A stretch of 64,000 bases of DNA from Edwardsiella tarda ATCC 15947 = NBRC 105688 (lineage in GTDB: Bacteria > Pseudomonadota > Gammaproteobacteria > Enterobacterales > Enterobacteriaceae), in assembly GCF_003113495.2 (NCBI RefSeq), contig NZ_CP084506.1, forward strand, positions 3,038,001 to 3,102,000, in the 5' to 3' direction. Within the stretch, counting starts at the first letter, position 1. The number at the start of each line of letters is the position of its first letter. Below the pieces are notes generated by a model, which searched no databases, had not been told where the DNA came from, and was given only the letters and a program-made list of their open reading frames with translations. Made by a program: the position numbers and the translations under genes. Below are positions 20,098 to 29,669 of the stretch, in pieces.

Positions 20098-20113
20098 TGC
20101 GATGGCGATCACA
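20098..20113 (-). promoter_or_regulatory. Distal CRP site of the deo promoter
   Basis: TGCGA-N6-TCACA matches the CRP consensus except at one base. Its centre is exactly 53 bp from that of the proximal site, the spacing found in E. coli deoP2 (-40.5 and -93.5). It may also serve the divergent yjjI gene. Confidence 0.7.
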
Positions 20114-20233
20114 AATAGCTCGCAATTATTATCCTGGTGATCCATAAACTCAGTCAGCTGCGAGGCGGATCAATCCTCTCCTGCCCACTTATTCGTAATC
20201 TGGTTGCCATCACCATCATTAACGGTTGCAACT

Positions 20234-21784
20234 ATGTCTGAGATCATCGATAGCACACTACGCCAACGCGGCATGGCCATCGCCTGCGATCCCCACCTCT
20301 CTCCCGAACAGAAGCGCCACTTCTTAGCGCTGGAGGCGGAAAATCACCTGCCCTATCCACCCCTGCCCGACGATGCTCGGCAGGCGTTGGAGGAAGGCGT
20401 CATCTGTGACATGTTTGAAGGCCATGCCCCCTACAAGCCACGTTACGTGTTGCCGGACTACGCCCGTTTCCTCGCTCAAGGCTCGACTTGGCTGGAGCTC
20501 GAACCGGCGCAAGACTTCGATGACGCCCTCGCCATGCTGGTTATTCTGTATCACCATGTCCCATCCGTCACATCCATGCCGGTATTTTTGGGGCATTTAG
20601 ATCAACTATTACTACCGTATGTTGGAATTTTAACAGAAAACGAATTATATATCCGTATAAAACGATTTTGGCGTTATCTGGATCGCACTTTTCCCGATGC
20701 CTTTATGCATGCCAACCTGGGGCCGTCGGATAACCTGTTAACACGCCTCTTCTTACGCGTCGACGCCGAGCTCGCGCAGGTCACGCCCAATCTAACGCTC
20801 CTCTACCATCCCGACCTCACCTCCAACGCCTGTCTACAACACGCCATCGAGAACATCTGTCACTGCGCCAAGCCACATATCGCCAATGCCGCGCTACATG
20901 ATAAGATCTTCACAGCGGGCGGCTATGGCATCGTCAGTTGTTATAATTCACTGCCACTGGCTGGGGGCGGCAGTACGCTGGTGCGCCTGAACCTAAAAGA
21001 GGTCGCGCTACGTAGCCAAGGGGAAGAGGACTTCTTTCAACGTACCCTGCCCGATTACTGCCAACGGCAAATCGCCATCCTCAACGCCCGCGCCGACTTC
21101 CTGTTCGAATGCTCTCACTTCTTTAGCCAGAGTTTCCTGGTACGAGAGGGGCTGATCGATCCGGCACGTTTCGTGCCAATGTTCGGTATCTTCGCCCTCG
21201 CCGAGGCGGTCGAGATCCTTACTCAGCAGGCGGGAACGGCGCTGCACTATGGCCAAGATGCACAGGCCAATGCCTTGGCTTACCGCATCAGCGCCTGGCT
21301 CGCGGATTTTGTCGAGACGACACCCCTGCGCCACGCCTGGCGGCAGCATGCCCTACTGCATGCTCAATCGGGCATCAGCAGCGATCGCGGTACTACCCCC
21401 GGAGCTCGCCTGCCCTACGGTCAAGAACCGGATCCCGTCAGCCACCTGCTGACTGTCGCCCCGCATCATGCCTATTACCCCGCCGGCATCAGCGATATCC
21501 TGACGCTGGATCCCACCGTGCAAAGTAATCCCCAGGCACTGATGCAACTCTGCCTGGGCGCCTTTTCCGTCGGGATGCGTGAGTTCACCGCCAACGTTGC
21601 GGGTAGCGAATTGGTACGCGTCACGGGCTATATGGTGCGAAAATCCGACCTGGAGCGTTTTCAGCGCGAGGGGTCACGCCTGAATACCACTTGGCTGGCT
21701 GAGGAGGCTGCTCGTAATAGCGGCATGTTGGAACGACGCGCACGGGTGATCAGCCATGAGCAGCAGATGCGCTTTAGTCAATAA
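20234..21784 (+). CDS. yjjI: YjjI, glycyl-radical enzyme of unknown substrate
   Basis: A YjjI-family glycyl-radical enzyme (DUF3029). From the ATG at 20234 the protein has 516 residues, equal to E. coli YjjI; a TTG 30 bp upstream is possible but unneeded. The glycyl radical loop RVTGY places the radical at Gly465. A conserved cysteine (about Cys236) in [16 protein letters not shown] is the likely thiyl-radical residue. The family is distinct from pyruvate formate-lyase and its reaction is not established. It is divergent from deoC and overlaps its activase gene yjjW by 29 bp. Location suggests a link to deoxyribose or nucleoside breakdown without oxygen; this is inference. Confidence 0.92.
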   Translation: MSEIIDSTLRQRGMAIACDPHLSPEQKRHFLALEAENHLPYPPLPDDARQALEEGVICDMFEGHAPYKPRYVLPDYARFLAQGSTWLELEPAQDFDDALAMLVILYHHVPSVTSMPVFLGHLDQLLLPYVGILTENELYIRIKRFWRYLDRTFPDAFMHANLGPSDNLLTRLFLRVDAELAQVTPNLTLLYHPDLTSNACLQHAIENICHCAKPHIANAALHDKIFTAGGYGIVSCYNSLPLAGGGSTLVRLNLKEVALRSQGEEDFFQRTLPDYCQRQIAILNARADFLFECSHFFSQSFLVREGLIDPARFVPMFGIFALAEAVEILTQQAGTALHYGQDAQANALAYRISAWLADFVETTPLRHAWRQHALLHAQSGISSDRGTTPGARLPYGQEPDPVSHLLTVAPHHAYYPAGISDILTLDPTVQSNPQALMQLCLGAFSVGMREFTANVAGSELVRVTGYMVRKSDLERFQREGSRLNTTWLAEEAARNSGMLERRARVISHEQQMRFSQ

Positions 21785-22619
21785 GCTCCTGCCCTTCTCC
21801 TGCGTCGATGGGCCGGGTAGTCGTTTGGTGCTGTTTCTACAGGGCTGTAACCTGCGTTGTCGCAGCTGCCACAATCCTTACACCATCGGCCATTGTAATC
21901 ACTGCGGCCTCTGCATCGCGACGTGTCCACACCAGGCCCTCAGTCTGTGTGACGGGCGGGTGGTCTGGGATGCGTCTCGCTGCCAGCAGTGCGACACCTG
22001 CCTGCAACGTTGCCCGCACCAAGCCAGTCCGATGGCTTTCTCCCTGAGTGTCGAGGAGGTCTTGCTACAGTTACGCCGCCAAGCGCCATTCATCAATGGT
22101 CTCACCGTGAGTGGCGGTGAGGCGACGCTGCAGTTACCCTTTCTGCAGGCGTTATTCCAGGCGATTCGGCAAGATCCACTGCTGCAAAGGCTCAATTGCC
22201 TGGTCGACAGCAATGGTGAATTGGCAGAGAGTGGTTGGGCGCGACTACTCCCTTGGTGTGATGGCGTCATGGTCGATCTGAAAGCGTGGAGAGACGAGCG
22301 ACATCGTTGGCTGACCGGGCGCGGCAATCGGCGCATCCTGCAGAGCATCCGCTGGCTAGCCCAGCAACATCGCCTAGCGGAATTACGTCTATTGGTTATC
22401 CCACAGTACAGCGACTACCTCGACCACTGTGACGCGCTAGCCGAGTTCATCCTGACGCTCGGTGAAGTCCCCGTACGCCTGAATGCCTTTCACCCCCACG
22501 GCGTCTATGGCCCGGCGGCGGCGTGGCGCCGAGCCGATCGGGAAGCGATTGAGCGGCTAGCCGAGGCGTTAGCCGTTCGTGGTGTGACACGCGTGATCCG
22601 CCCGGCGCTGTATCTGTAA
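21756..22619 (+). CDS. yjjW: YjjW, radical-SAM activase for YjjI
   Basis: A glycyl-radical-enzyme activating protein of 287 residues. The radical SAM cluster motif CNLRCRSC (Cys31, Cys35, Cys38) is followed by two ferredoxin-type 4Fe-4S motifs ([13 protein letters not shown] and [13 protein letters not shown]) and the SAM-binding GG motif in VSGGEATLQ. It would install the glycyl radical on YjjI. The start lies inside yjjI (29-bp overlap), so the two are translationally coupled. The stop is directly followed by the left boundary of an IS200-type element. Confidence 0.93.
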   Translation: MSSRCALVNKLLPFSCVDGPGSRLVLFLQGCNLRCRSCHNPYTIGHCNHCGLCIATCPHQALSLCDGRVVWDASRCQQCDTCLQRCPHQASPMAFSLSVEEVLLQLRRQAPFINGLTVSGGEATLQLPFLQALFQAIRQDPLLQRLNCLVDSNGELAESGWARLLPWCDGVMVDLKAWRDERHRWLTGRGNRRILQSIRWLAQQHRLAELRLLVIPQYSDYLDHCDALAEFILTLGEVPVRLNAFHPHGVYGPAAAWRRADREAIERLAEALAVRGVTRVIRPALYL

Positions 22620-22651
22620 AAATCCACCTCTTGAAGAGGTGGCTTTAAATG

Positions 22652-22672
22652 GGGCCCCCTAAAAGGGGGCCT
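22652..22672 (-). terminator. Hairpin after the IS200 transposase gene
   Basis: GGCCCCC-TAAA-AGGGGGCC-like stem immediately after the transposase stop (minus strand). It may end transposase transcription and insulate the element. Confidence 0.5.
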
Positions 22673-22680
22673 TGTTCGTT

Positions 22681-23169
22681 TTAATCCTGTAATAACGCCA
22701 TTTGCTGCTCGTATTCTTGATCTTTCTTATCCTGATGCCTCACGTAGCGTCTGATAATTTCTTCGTTCACTCCAACTGTGTCTGCAAAGTATCCCCTCGC
22801 CCAAAAATGATTACCCCACAGCTTCTTTCGTATATGCGGAAACTTGTTGTAGAGACGAATAGCTGTGCGCCCTTTCAGGGCGCCCATCAGCGTTGAGATC
22901 GAGAGTTTCGGTGGGATCATCACGACAAGATGAACATGGTCTGTCTGAACATTCAATTCAAGTACCTCACAATCTTTCATATTGCAAAGTATATAAACTG
23001 AGCGATAAAGCTCTTTACCTACCGCCCCTGTTAAAACCTTGTAGCGATACTTTGGCGTCCACACCAAGTGATATTTGCAACGCCAGAATACATGTGCTGA
23101 ACTTCTATAACTGCTCATGTCAGTGATTTCCTTCTTACTTGTGGTGAGTAAGCTGGAATTTTCTGGCAT
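22681..23169 (-). CDS. tnpA: TnpA, Y1 transposase of the IS200 family
   Basis: A HUH-superfamily single-strand transposase. The HUH motif is DHVHLVV (about residue 79 from the first ATG) and the catalytic tyrosine is in EEIIRRYVRHQDKKD near the C-terminus; the N-terminal CKYHLVWTPKYR is typical. The ATG at 23169 has a well-spaced AAGGA; an internal ATG at 23118 also follows AAGGA and gives the more usual 145-residue form, so the start is uncertain. The frame is intact, so the element may be active. An AGGCTATAGCCT palindrome (23181-23192) lies just upstream and could hide the ribosome-binding site. Confidence 0.9.
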   Translation of the reverse strand: MPENSSLLTTSKKEITDMSSYRSSAHVFWRCKYHLVWTPKYRYKVLTGAVGKELYRSVYILCNMKDCEVLELNVQTDHVHLVVMIPPKLSISTLMGALKGRTAIRLYNKFPHIRKKLWGNHFWARGYFADTVGVNEEIIRRYVRHQDKKDQEYEQQMALLQD

Positions 23170-23239
23170 GGGCTTCCTTCAGGCTATAGCCTCACAGGGA
23201 CAATCACCACCTCCCGAGGAGGTGGTTTAAAGCTGACAA

Positions 23240-23276
23240 TAAAAAAACCACCCCGACCGTGGGCCGGGGTGGTTTT
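23240..23276 (-). terminator. Terminator of the nucleoside transporter gene
   Basis: On the minus strand an AACCACCCCG / CGGGGTGGTT stem is followed by seven T residues, just past the transporter stop. The plus strand also ends in TTTT, so it could act for yjjW in the reverse direction. Confidence 0.85.
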
Positions 23277-23293
23277 GTCCGTCAAGACGCGAC

Positions 23294-24571
23294 TTACAAC
23301 GCCAGGAAGAAACCGGCGATGGTCGCGCTCATCAGGTTAGAGAGGGTACCGGCCGCCACGGCGCGCAGGCCGAAACGCGCGATGTCATGGCGACGCTTCG
23401 GTGCCATGCTACCTAGCCCACCCAACAGGATCGCGACCGAGGAGAGGTTAGCGAAGCCACACAGGGCAAAAGAGATGATCGCCTTGGTATGCGTCGACAG
23501 TACCTGCAGGCCTGCCGCCGCGACATCCGCATCCGGCTTTAAGTATTCGCCGAAATTCATATAGGCCACAAACTCATTAACGATCAGCTTCTGGCCGATG
23601 AAAGAGCCGGCAACCTGTGCCTCGCTCCACGGAACACCAATCAGGAAGGCGAGCGGGGAGAATAGCCACCCCAGGATCAGCTCCATAGAGAGCTGCGGGT
23701 AGTTAAACCATGCACCGATCCCCCCTAACATGCCATTCAGCAAGGCGATCAAGGCGATAAAGGCCAACAACATTGCGCCGACGTTCAACGCCAACTGCAA
23801 ACCGGACGCCGCACCCGAGGCCGCAGCATCGATCACGTTAGCCGGACGATCTTCGGCAGCCACCAGCGCACTGGCATCCTCACGGTCATGGGTCTGCTCG
23901 GTTTCCGGCACGATCAGCTTAGCGAACAACAGGCCACCCGGCGCCGCCATGAAGGAGGCCGCGATCAGGTACTCCAGCGGTACCCCCATCTGCGCATAAC
24001 CGGCGAGTACCGAACCGGCGACGGAGGCTAACCCCCCACACATCACCGCGAACAATTCGGATTGCGTCATGGTCGCGACATAGGGACGCACCACCAACGG
24101 TGCCTCGGTCTGGCCGACGAAGATGTTGGCCGTCGCCGACAGTGACTCGGTACGAGAAGTCCCCAGCAACTTGTGCAACGCACCGCCCAGGATACGGATC
24201 ACCAACTGCATGATGCCCAGGTAGTACAACACCGCGATCAGCGAGGAGAAGAAGACGATAACGGGCAAGACGCGCAGGGCAAAGACGAAGCCACCGCCAC
24301 CGAACATTTCGAACATCTTGTCGGACACTAACCCGCCGAACATGAAGGAAATACCTTGATTGCCATAGGCGATAACGTTTGCTACGCCGCTAGACATCGC
24401 CCCCAACATGTCGCGCCCTGCCGGCACGTACAACACGAAGGCGCCGAGGCACACCTGAACCGCAAAGGCACCCGCCACGGTGCGCACTCGAATAGCGCGG
24501 CGGTTATTGGAAAGCAGCACGCCGAGTAAGATCAGCGAGACCATTCCCACCACACCCATTAAAAGTTGCAT
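23294..24571 (-). CDS. CNT-family nucleoside transporter (NupC/NupX-like)
   Basis: A 425-residue inner-membrane protein of the concentrative nucleoside transporter family, proton-coupled in enterobacteria. The ATG at 24571 gives the family start [21 protein letters not shown]; the extra upstream frame is rejected. Substrate-binding signatures [12 protein letters not shown] and NEFVAYMNF, plus [19 protein letters not shown], are intact. It resembles the YeiM/NupX/PsuT branch as much as NupC, so no symbol is given. Position next to the deo genes and a CRP/CytR-like upstream region fit nucleoside uptake. Confidence 0.9.
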   Translation of the reverse strand: MQLLMGVVGMVSLILLGVLLSNNRRAIRVRTVAGAFAVQVCLGAFVLYVPAGRDMLGAMSSGVANVIAYGNQGISFMFGGLVSDKMFEMFGGGGFVFALRVLPVIVFFSSLIAVLYYLGIMQLVIRILGGALHKLLGTSRTESLSATANIFVGQTEAPLVVRPYVATMTQSELFAVMCGGLASVAGSVLAGYAQMGVPLEYLIAASFMAAPGGLLFAKLIVPETEQTHDREDASALVAAEDRPANVIDAAASGAASGLQLALNVGAMLLAFIALIALLNGMLGGIGAWFNYPQLSMELILGWLFSPLAFLIGVPWSEAQVAGSFIGQKLIVNEFVAYMNFGEYLKPDADVAAAGLQVLSTHTKAIISFALCGFANLSSVAILLGGLGSMAPKRRHDIARFGLRAVAAGTLSNLMSATIAGFFLAL

Positions 24572-24709
24572 GGTTATTATCCCTGTTGTGTGAGTCTTTG
24601 ATAAAAGGCTTACACGCCCAATGGCGCAAGCCGTCTCCTGGTGCCAGGCAAAAAACAGGAGGGGGCCCATCGCCGGCGGGCGGATTATAGCGGGGCTATG
24701 CGGTTATTT

Positions 24710-24777
24710 GCGCGCATTGCTCACAAATTTATACAACTTGAAGCAAGTTAAATTGTTAAAAGGTGATGCGTATCACA
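24710..24777 (-). promoter_or_regulatory. Candidate CRP/CytR region upstream of the nucleoside transporter
   Basis: GGTGA-N6-TCACA at 24762-24777 is a good CRP site with one mismatch. A weaker site ending in TCACA lies at 24710-24725, with centres 52 bp apart. The stretch between holds imperfect CytR-like elements (CTTGCTTC, GTTGTAT on the minus strand). This resembles the deo layout in weaker form. The rest of the 293-bp gap between the transporter and yjjV shows nothing else. Confidence 0.5.
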
Positions 24778-24864
24778 TCATTTACTCGTTTGCGTGTGCA
24801 AAAAATCTGCAAAATTAAGGAGGGAGATGACCTCAGCGGCTATCCGCTGATGAATGAGAACCGG

Positions 24865-25656
24865 TCAGGCGCGTGACGGCAAGCTGAATAACCGTTGCGT
24901 ATTACGATACAACGCCTCGGCGATCGCCTCGGGAGACTCTGGGCGCAACTGGCAGAGGGCTGCAAAGACACGCGCCAGTTGTTCAGGACGGTTGGCTTGG
25001 CCCTGGAAACCCGCCAACGGCATGTCCGGGGCATCGGTCTCCAATACCAAGGCATGCAACGGCAAGGTCGCCATCACGGCACGCGTCTTCTTCGCCCGCT
25101 CATAGCTGATGGTGCCGCCGACCCCGATGGCATAACCAAGCCGGACGAAGGCCTCGGCCTGGGAGAGGCTACCGGAAAAGCCATGCACTACACCAGTTCG
25201 CGCCAATGGGCGACGGCGCAGTGTCTGCGCCAACAGGTCGTGGCTACGACGCGAGTGTAGGATCACCGGTAGTTCATAGCGTTGGGCTAAGCTGAGCTGC
25301 TCCTGCAGCAGCGCTAACTGGCGTGCCGGTTGCTGCACCGGATCATAATGATCTAACCCGATCTCGCCCACGGCGACGATCGCCGGATCGCGCTGCGCCA
25401 ACGCCAGCTCCAAGCGCGCCACATCCTCATCGCAGTGCTGCTCGACATATAAGGGATGAAGTCCCAAGGCGGCATACAGCATCGGGTGAGCATGGGCCAG
25501 CGCCAGCACCTGAGCGAAACGATCGGCGGCGACGCTGGGCACGATGATCGCCTGCACACCCGCCGCACGGGCTCGTTGCAGACTCGCCGACACATCACCG
25601 CAGAAGGGGGCGAAGTCGAAGTGACAGTGCGTATCGATCAGGCAGGGCAACGTCAT
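24865..25656 (-). CDS. yjjV: YjjV, TatD-family metal-dependent hydrolase/DNase
   Basis: A 263-residue TIM-barrel hydrolase of the TatD family. Metal ligands are seen in DTHCHFD (residues 7-13), GEIGLDHYD, HSR and LETDAPDMP. TatD proteins show 3'-5' exonuclease or DNase activity; the function of YjjV itself is not established. The start overlaps the yjjU stop by 4 bp, the E. coli arrangement yjjU-yjjV. Confidence 0.92.
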   Translation of the reverse strand: MTLPCLIDTHCHFDFAPFCGDVSASLQRARAAGVQAIIVPSVAADRFAQVLALAHAHPMLYAALGLHPLYVEQHCDEDVARLELALAQRDPAIVAVGEIGLDHYDPVQQPARQLALLQEQLSLAQRYELPVILHSRRSHDLLAQTLRRRPLARTGVVHGFSGSLSQAEAFVRLGYAIGVGGTISYERAKKTRAVMATLPLHALVLETDAPDMPLAGFQGQANRPEQLARVFAALCQLRPESPEAIAEALYRNTQRLFSLPSRA

Positions 25657-26669
25657 GCCGATACTTCCACTCGCGGCGCATACACCGCAGACGGAACCGC
25701 AGCCGGCGTCTGTCGCACCGGGCCATGGGCATGGGCCGGCAACTCACGCGGCAGCAACCAATGGCCGACCGCCGCCAGAAAATAACGGGCACAGCGCCGC
25801 CCCAAATGGTAGTCGGTATTCAACGCCGCCACCGTACTACCCAGCGCATGGCTCGCCAAGGGCTTGGGCGGATAGATCTCAAAGATACGCAAGTGACCCG
25901 GTGGCTGTTCGATAAAGCGCTGTGTACGACGGTAGCTCTTCTCGTGGTACTGCATCATACGCACCATCTGCTGTAGGCTGCTCTCGCTAAGCAGCGATTC
26001 CATCCGCTTGACCCAGCGGGGGGTATAGAACATCTGCGACGGCACGGTACGCACCACCACAATGGTATCCGCCCCCAGACGGTAAGCTTCACGTACCGGA
26101 ATGGCATCGCTGATGCCGCCATCCTGGTAAGTCTCGCCGTCCAACTCCACGCCACTGCGATAGAAACCGGGAATGGCGCTACTGGCTTTGATCACCTGCA
26201 ACCAATCGTCACGCCGCGCTGGAAAGTAGGTCGCGCGAAAGTCGTCGCTGCGACTGGCGACCATGTAAAACTGGCGCTGCTGGCCCAGCATGCGTTCGGC
26301 CCGCTCAAAGGCCAATGGCATGTCGTGATGGGTTCGATCCACCAGCCAATCGAGATCGATCAGATGCCCACCGCGTACAAAACGCAATGGGTTGAAGAAA
26401 TCGATGCGGGTGGTATAGCGGGTGATCACTCGCCGGGCATAACCGGGCTGACCGCAGACAAAGGCGGACAGGTTCTGTGCGCCGGCGGAGGTCCCCAGAT
26501 AGAGATCGAAGGGGTTGAAACGCGCACGCAGAAACTCATCCAAGACACCCGCGGTGAAAATGCCCCGTTGACCGCCCCCCTCGCAGACGAGGGCGATCTT
26601 CCCCGGGCGATAAGGCTTATAAGCTAAGGGTTCAATATTTCCCAGGGTAATAGGTATTCGGTATCCCAC
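25653..26669 (-). CDS. yjjU: YjjU, patatin-like phospholipase family protein
   Basis: A 338-residue patatin-fold hydrolase. The oxyanion-hole motif is CEGGGQRGIFTAG (about residue 30), the nucleophile elbow is GTSAG, and the catalytic aspartate is in YQDGGISDAIPV, so the Ser-Asp dyad is complete. A GTG start at 26669 is chosen because VGYRIPITLGNI matches E. coli YjjU and a GAGG lies 6 nt upstream; earlier in-frame ATGs have no such support. The substrate is unknown; the class cleaves phospholipid acyl chains. Confidence 0.9.
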   Translation of the reverse strand: MGYRIPITLGNIEPLAYKPYRPGKIALVCEGGGQRGIFTAGVLDEFLRARFNPFDLYLGTSAGAQNLSAFVCGQPGYARRVITRYTTRIDFFNPLRFVRGGHLIDLDWLVDRTHHDMPLAFERAERMLGQQRQFYMVASRSDDFRATYFPARRDDWLQVIKASSAIPGFYRSGVELDGETYQDGGISDAIPVREAYRLGADTIVVVRTVPSQMFYTPRWVKRMESLLSESSLQQMVRMMQYHEKSYRRTQRFIEQPPGHLRIFEIYPPKPLASHALGSTVAALNTDYHLGRRCARYFLAAVGHWLLPRELPAHAHGPVRQTPAAVPSAVYAPRVEVSA

Positions 26670-26837
26670 GTTGCACCTCATCACGACACGATCGAACGGA
26701 ACGCATGTACCCACGTAGGCACACACTACGTCCATCCGTTAAGCATACCTTGGATAAGGAGACGGAATAAGTCCAGCCAGGCGAGGAAATATTCATATTC
26801 TGTCCGCTTTGGCTAACACCGTGTCATCGCGCATAGC

Positions 26838-26861
26838 ACAACGGGCCTGACGGCCCGTTGT
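26838..26861 (-). terminator. Hairpin downstream of prfC
   Basis: A 10-bp stem (ACAACGGGCC / GGCCCGTTGT) with a TGAC loop follows the prfC stop by about 30 bp. There is no T-run after it on the minus strand, so intrinsic termination is uncertain. Confidence 0.45.
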
Positions 26862-26893
26862 ATGCATTAAGCGTTCGCCTAGCGGCGAAACGA

Positions 26894-28483
26894 TCAATGT
26901 TCGCGCGTCTGGCGGAAACGCACCTCGGGGTAGCGCTCCCGTGTCAGGTTGAGGTTGACCATGGTCGGCGCAATGTAGGCCAGGTTATCGCCGCCATCCA
27001 GTGCCAGGTTTTGCTCGTTCTTACGCTGGAAGTCATCGAATTTCTTGGCGTCGTCGCACTCGACCCAGCGGGCGGTAGACACGTTGACCGACTCATAGAT
27101 CGCCTCGACGTTGTACTCGCTCTTCAGGCGTGCCACCACCACATCGAACTGCAGCACACCGACCGCGCCGACGATCAGATCGTTATTGGTGAGCGGACGG
27201 AAGACCTGTACTGCCCCCTCTTCGGAGAGCTGCACCAGCCCCTTCAGCAACTGCTTCTGCTTAAGCGGATCGCGCAAGCGAATACGGCGGAACAGCTCCG
27301 GCGCAAAGTTAGGAATACCGGTGAACTTCATCTCTTCACCCTGGGTGAAGGTGTCGCCGATCTGAATGGTGCCATGGTTATGCAGGCCAATGATATCGCC
27401 CGGGTAGGCCTCTTCCACATGGGCACGGTCGCCGGCCATAAAGGTCAACGCATCAGAGATCACCACATCCTTACCGGTACGCACCTGGCGCAGCTTCATC
27501 CCCTTGTCGTAACGCCCGGAGACCACGCGCATAAAGGCCACACGGTCGCGATGCTTAGGATCCATGTTGGCCTGGATCTTAAATACGAAGCCGCTGAACT
27601 TCTCTTCGTCGGCGCTGACTTCGCGCACATCGGTCATCCGCGGCATCGGAGCGGGGGCCCAGGCAACCAGGCCATCCAACATATGATCCACACCGAAGTT
27701 ACCCAGCGCGGTCCCGAAGAAGACCGGGGTCAGTTGACCGTTGAGGAAGGCCTCCTGTTCGAACTCGGTCGAGGCGCCCTGCACCAACTCCAGCTCTTCG
27801 CGCAACTGCGCCGCCAGATCGTCGCCCACCGCCTCGTCCAACTGCGGGTTATCCAATCCCTTAATTACCCGGACTTCTTGGATGGTATGTCCCTTACCGC
27901 TCTGATACAGGTAGGTCTCATTCTTATACAGATGGTAGACCCCCTTAAACAGCTTACCGCAGCCGATTGGCCAAGTGATCGGCGCACAGGCGATCTTCAG
28001 CTCGTTCTCCACCTCATCCAGCAACTCCATCGGATCGCGGATGTCGCGGTCGAGTTTGTTCATAAACGTCAGGATCGGCGTATCACGCAGACGCGTGACC
28101 TCCATCAGCTTACGCGTACGATCCTCGACGCCCTTGGCGGCATCGATCACCATCAGGCAACAGTCCACCGCCGTCAGGGTACGGTAGGTATCTTCGGAGA
28201 AGTCTTCGTGCCCCGGGGTGTCCAACAGATTCACCAGGCAGTTGTGATACGGAAACTGCATCACGGAGGTGGTAATCGAGATCCCGCGCTGCTTCTCCAT
28301 CTCCATCCAGTCAGACTTGGCATGCTGGCTCGATCCTCGGCCCTTGACGGTCCCGGCGACCTGAATCGCCTGTCCGAACAGCAACACTTTTTCGGTGATG
28401 GTCGTTTTACCGGCATCGGGGTGCGAGATGATAGCGAAGGTGCGCCGTTTAGCGACCTCGCGAGCGTATTCACTTGGCGACAT
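26894..28483 (-). CDS. prfC: PrfC, peptide chain release factor 3
   Basis: Translational GTPase that removes RF1/RF2 from the ribosome after termination and supports post-peptidyl-transfer quality control. It has 529 residues, equal to E. coli. The GTPase motifs are [13 protein letters not shown] (G1), DTPGHEDF (G3) and TFMNKLDRD (G4), followed by the beta-barrel domain II and the RF3 C-terminal domain. Single gene, read toward yjjU. Confidence 0.97.
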   Translation of the reverse strand: MSPSEYAREVAKRRTFAIISHPDAGKTTITEKVLLFGQAIQVAGTVKGRGSSQHAKSDWMEMEKQRGISITTSVMQFPYHNCLVNLLDTPGHEDFSEDTYRTLTAVDCCLMVIDAAKGVEDRTRKLMEVTRLRDTPILTFMNKLDRDIRDPMELLDEVENELKIACAPITWPIGCGKLFKGVYHLYKNETYLYQSGKGHTIQEVRVIKGLDNPQLDEAVGDDLAAQLREELELVQGASTEFEQEAFLNGQLTPVFFGTALGNFGVDHMLDGLVAWAPAPMPRMTDVREVSADEEKFSGFVFKIQANMDPKHRDRVAFMRVVSGRYDKGMKLRQVRTGKDVVISDALTFMAGDRAHVEEAYPGDIIGLHNHGTIQIGDTFTQGEEMKFTGIPNFAPELFRRIRLRDPLKQKQLLKGLVQLSEEGAVQVFRPLTNNDLIVGAVGVLQFDVVVARLKSEYNVEAIYESVNVSTARWVECDDAKKFDDFQRKNEQNLALDGGDNLAYIAPTMVNLNLTRERYPEVRFRQTREH

Positions 28484-28679
28484 GATTTTCTGTTCTGTAT
28501 TTGAGCTGCCCTGCCCGCCGACACGAGCTAACGGCGTCTATCGGTGGGCAACACAGGAGTAAATGGGTCATAAGCGCGCCATTTTCCCTGATTTATCCAG
28601 GTTAGACAACGCGCAATTTTCGTAGGCCAATCGCACAGGAGAGGCGAGAAACAGCCGGAGCGAGCCGTCAGAGCCCTCG

Positions 28680-29126
28680 CTAACCGAGCGGTAACGCCAT
28701 GATACGCGCATCCTCGCGCCCATCGGCGGTCGGATAATAGTTACGCCGCAGCGACACCTCGTTAAAGCCCAGATCCTGATACAAGGCGATCGCGGGCTGG
28801 TTGGAGTCGCGGACTTCCAGCCAGAGGGTCACCACACCCCGATCCGTCAGATCATCGATCAGGCGCAGCAATAACTGGCGCCCCAGCCCTTGACGTTGAA
28901 AGGCGGGGGCGACCGCGATATTAAACAGCGTCGCCTCATCCAATACCACCTGGGTGATGGCGAAAGCCGCCAACTGTCCCTGGGACTCCAGCTTCAGATT
29001 GTAGTAACGCTCACCCTGGTTACCGACAAAAGTATTACGCGTCCAGGGAAAGGCGTGGCTGGCGCACTCCACGCCGTAGGCGGCGTCAATGTCCGCCGAG
29101 GTCAGGGAAGAAATGGTGTTGCTCAT
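28680..29126 (-). CDS. rimI: RimI, ribosomal protein S18 N-acetyltransferase
   Basis: A GNAT acetyltransferase of 148 residues, same as E. coli, which acetylates the N-terminus of S18. The acetyl-CoA loop is VAPAFQRQGLGRQLL and the C-terminal LYQDLGFNEVSLRRNYY is conserved. The ATG at 29126 fits the family start MSNTISSL and lies inside holD (41-bp overlap), as in the E. coli holD-rimI operon. Confidence 0.95.
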   Translation of the reverse strand: MSNTISSLTSADIDAAYGVECASHAFPWTRNTFVGNQGERYYNLKLESQGQLAAFAITQVVLDEATLFNIAVAPAFQRQGLGRQLLLRLIDDLTDRGVVTLWLEVRDSNQPAIALYQDLGFNEVSLRRNYYPTADGREDARIMALPLG

Positions 29127-29496
29127 GACAAATTTGCTGCCATAGGGCGCGCTTGGCGCCGGGGTTATGATAAAGCGCACTGAGCGCCGAGGTGTGCAGT
29201 TGCGCTTCTGCCGGAGCGGCATCGCCCAACCACCAGCAGAGGTAATGCTGGCGCTGGTCCAGCGTCTCATACTGCTCCGGGGTCAGGATCACCGCCTGCT
29301 CCGCCGTCAGCGACAGCGCACGCAGAATATCGCACAACAACAGATCATCCGGCGACAAGGGGGCCTGTGACACGATCAATAGCCGTGTCTGGGGCGATGG
29401 CGTAATGGCGACCTCGCCACGCAATAGCGACGGACGGCGTAACACCCACTGCGTCACGCCAAGCTGCTGTAAAAGTCGATCGCGTCGCGAAACCAT
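29086..29496 (-). CDS. holD: HolD, DNA polymerase III psi subunit
   Basis: A 136-residue subunit that joins the clamp-loader to chi and thereby to SSB. The conserved N-terminal stretch MVSRRDRLLQQLGVTQWVLRRP is the part that binds chi, and ALWQQICHEQHHFFP ends the protein. Sequence is otherwise poorly conserved, typical of psi. First gene of holD-rimI; divergent from rsmC. Confidence 0.93.
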   Translation of the reverse strand: MVSRRDRLLQQLGVTQWVLRRPSLLRGEVAITPSPQTRLLIVSQAPLSPDDLLLCDILRALSLTAEQAVILTPEQYETLDQRQHYLCWWLGDAAPAEAQLHTSALSALYHNPGAKRALWQQICHEQHHFFPDLGGH

Positions 29497-29669
29497 ACTA
29501 CTCCTACCTCATCTGCGCCGTACGGCGCCGGGGAACTCGTTGATGCCTGTCTGGCTACTATGCTAACAAACCCCCGGCCCCGCTACCATCCATGACAGAC
29601 GATGCCGAGTTTCAGAACCCCGTTGAAAGCTTTATAATCGCCGGTCAGCCCATAGAGGAGTTTTGTGTC

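Larger units (their letters stand above)
22620..23235 (-). mobile_element. IS200-type insertion sequence (IS200/IS605 family)
   Basis: A single-gene element of roughly 0.6 kb with a Y1 transposase gene and a subterminal hairpin at each end: CCACCTCTTGAAGAGGTGG at 22624-22642 and CCACCTCCCGAGGAGGTGG at 23210-23228. Read in the transposase direction both are preceded by TTTAAA, as expected for foldback ends recognised as single strands. No terminal inverted repeats or target duplication are seen, normal for this family. Exact borders cannot be fixed without an empty site. It sits between the yjjW stop and the terminator of the nucleoside transporter, so no gene is broken. Confidence 0.85.

Noticed and set aside
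26858..28504. A 548-codon open frame on the plus strand opposite prfC
   Set aside because: It is antisense to the well-conserved prfC and its translation has low-complexity composition with no recognisable domain; a by-product of codon bias.
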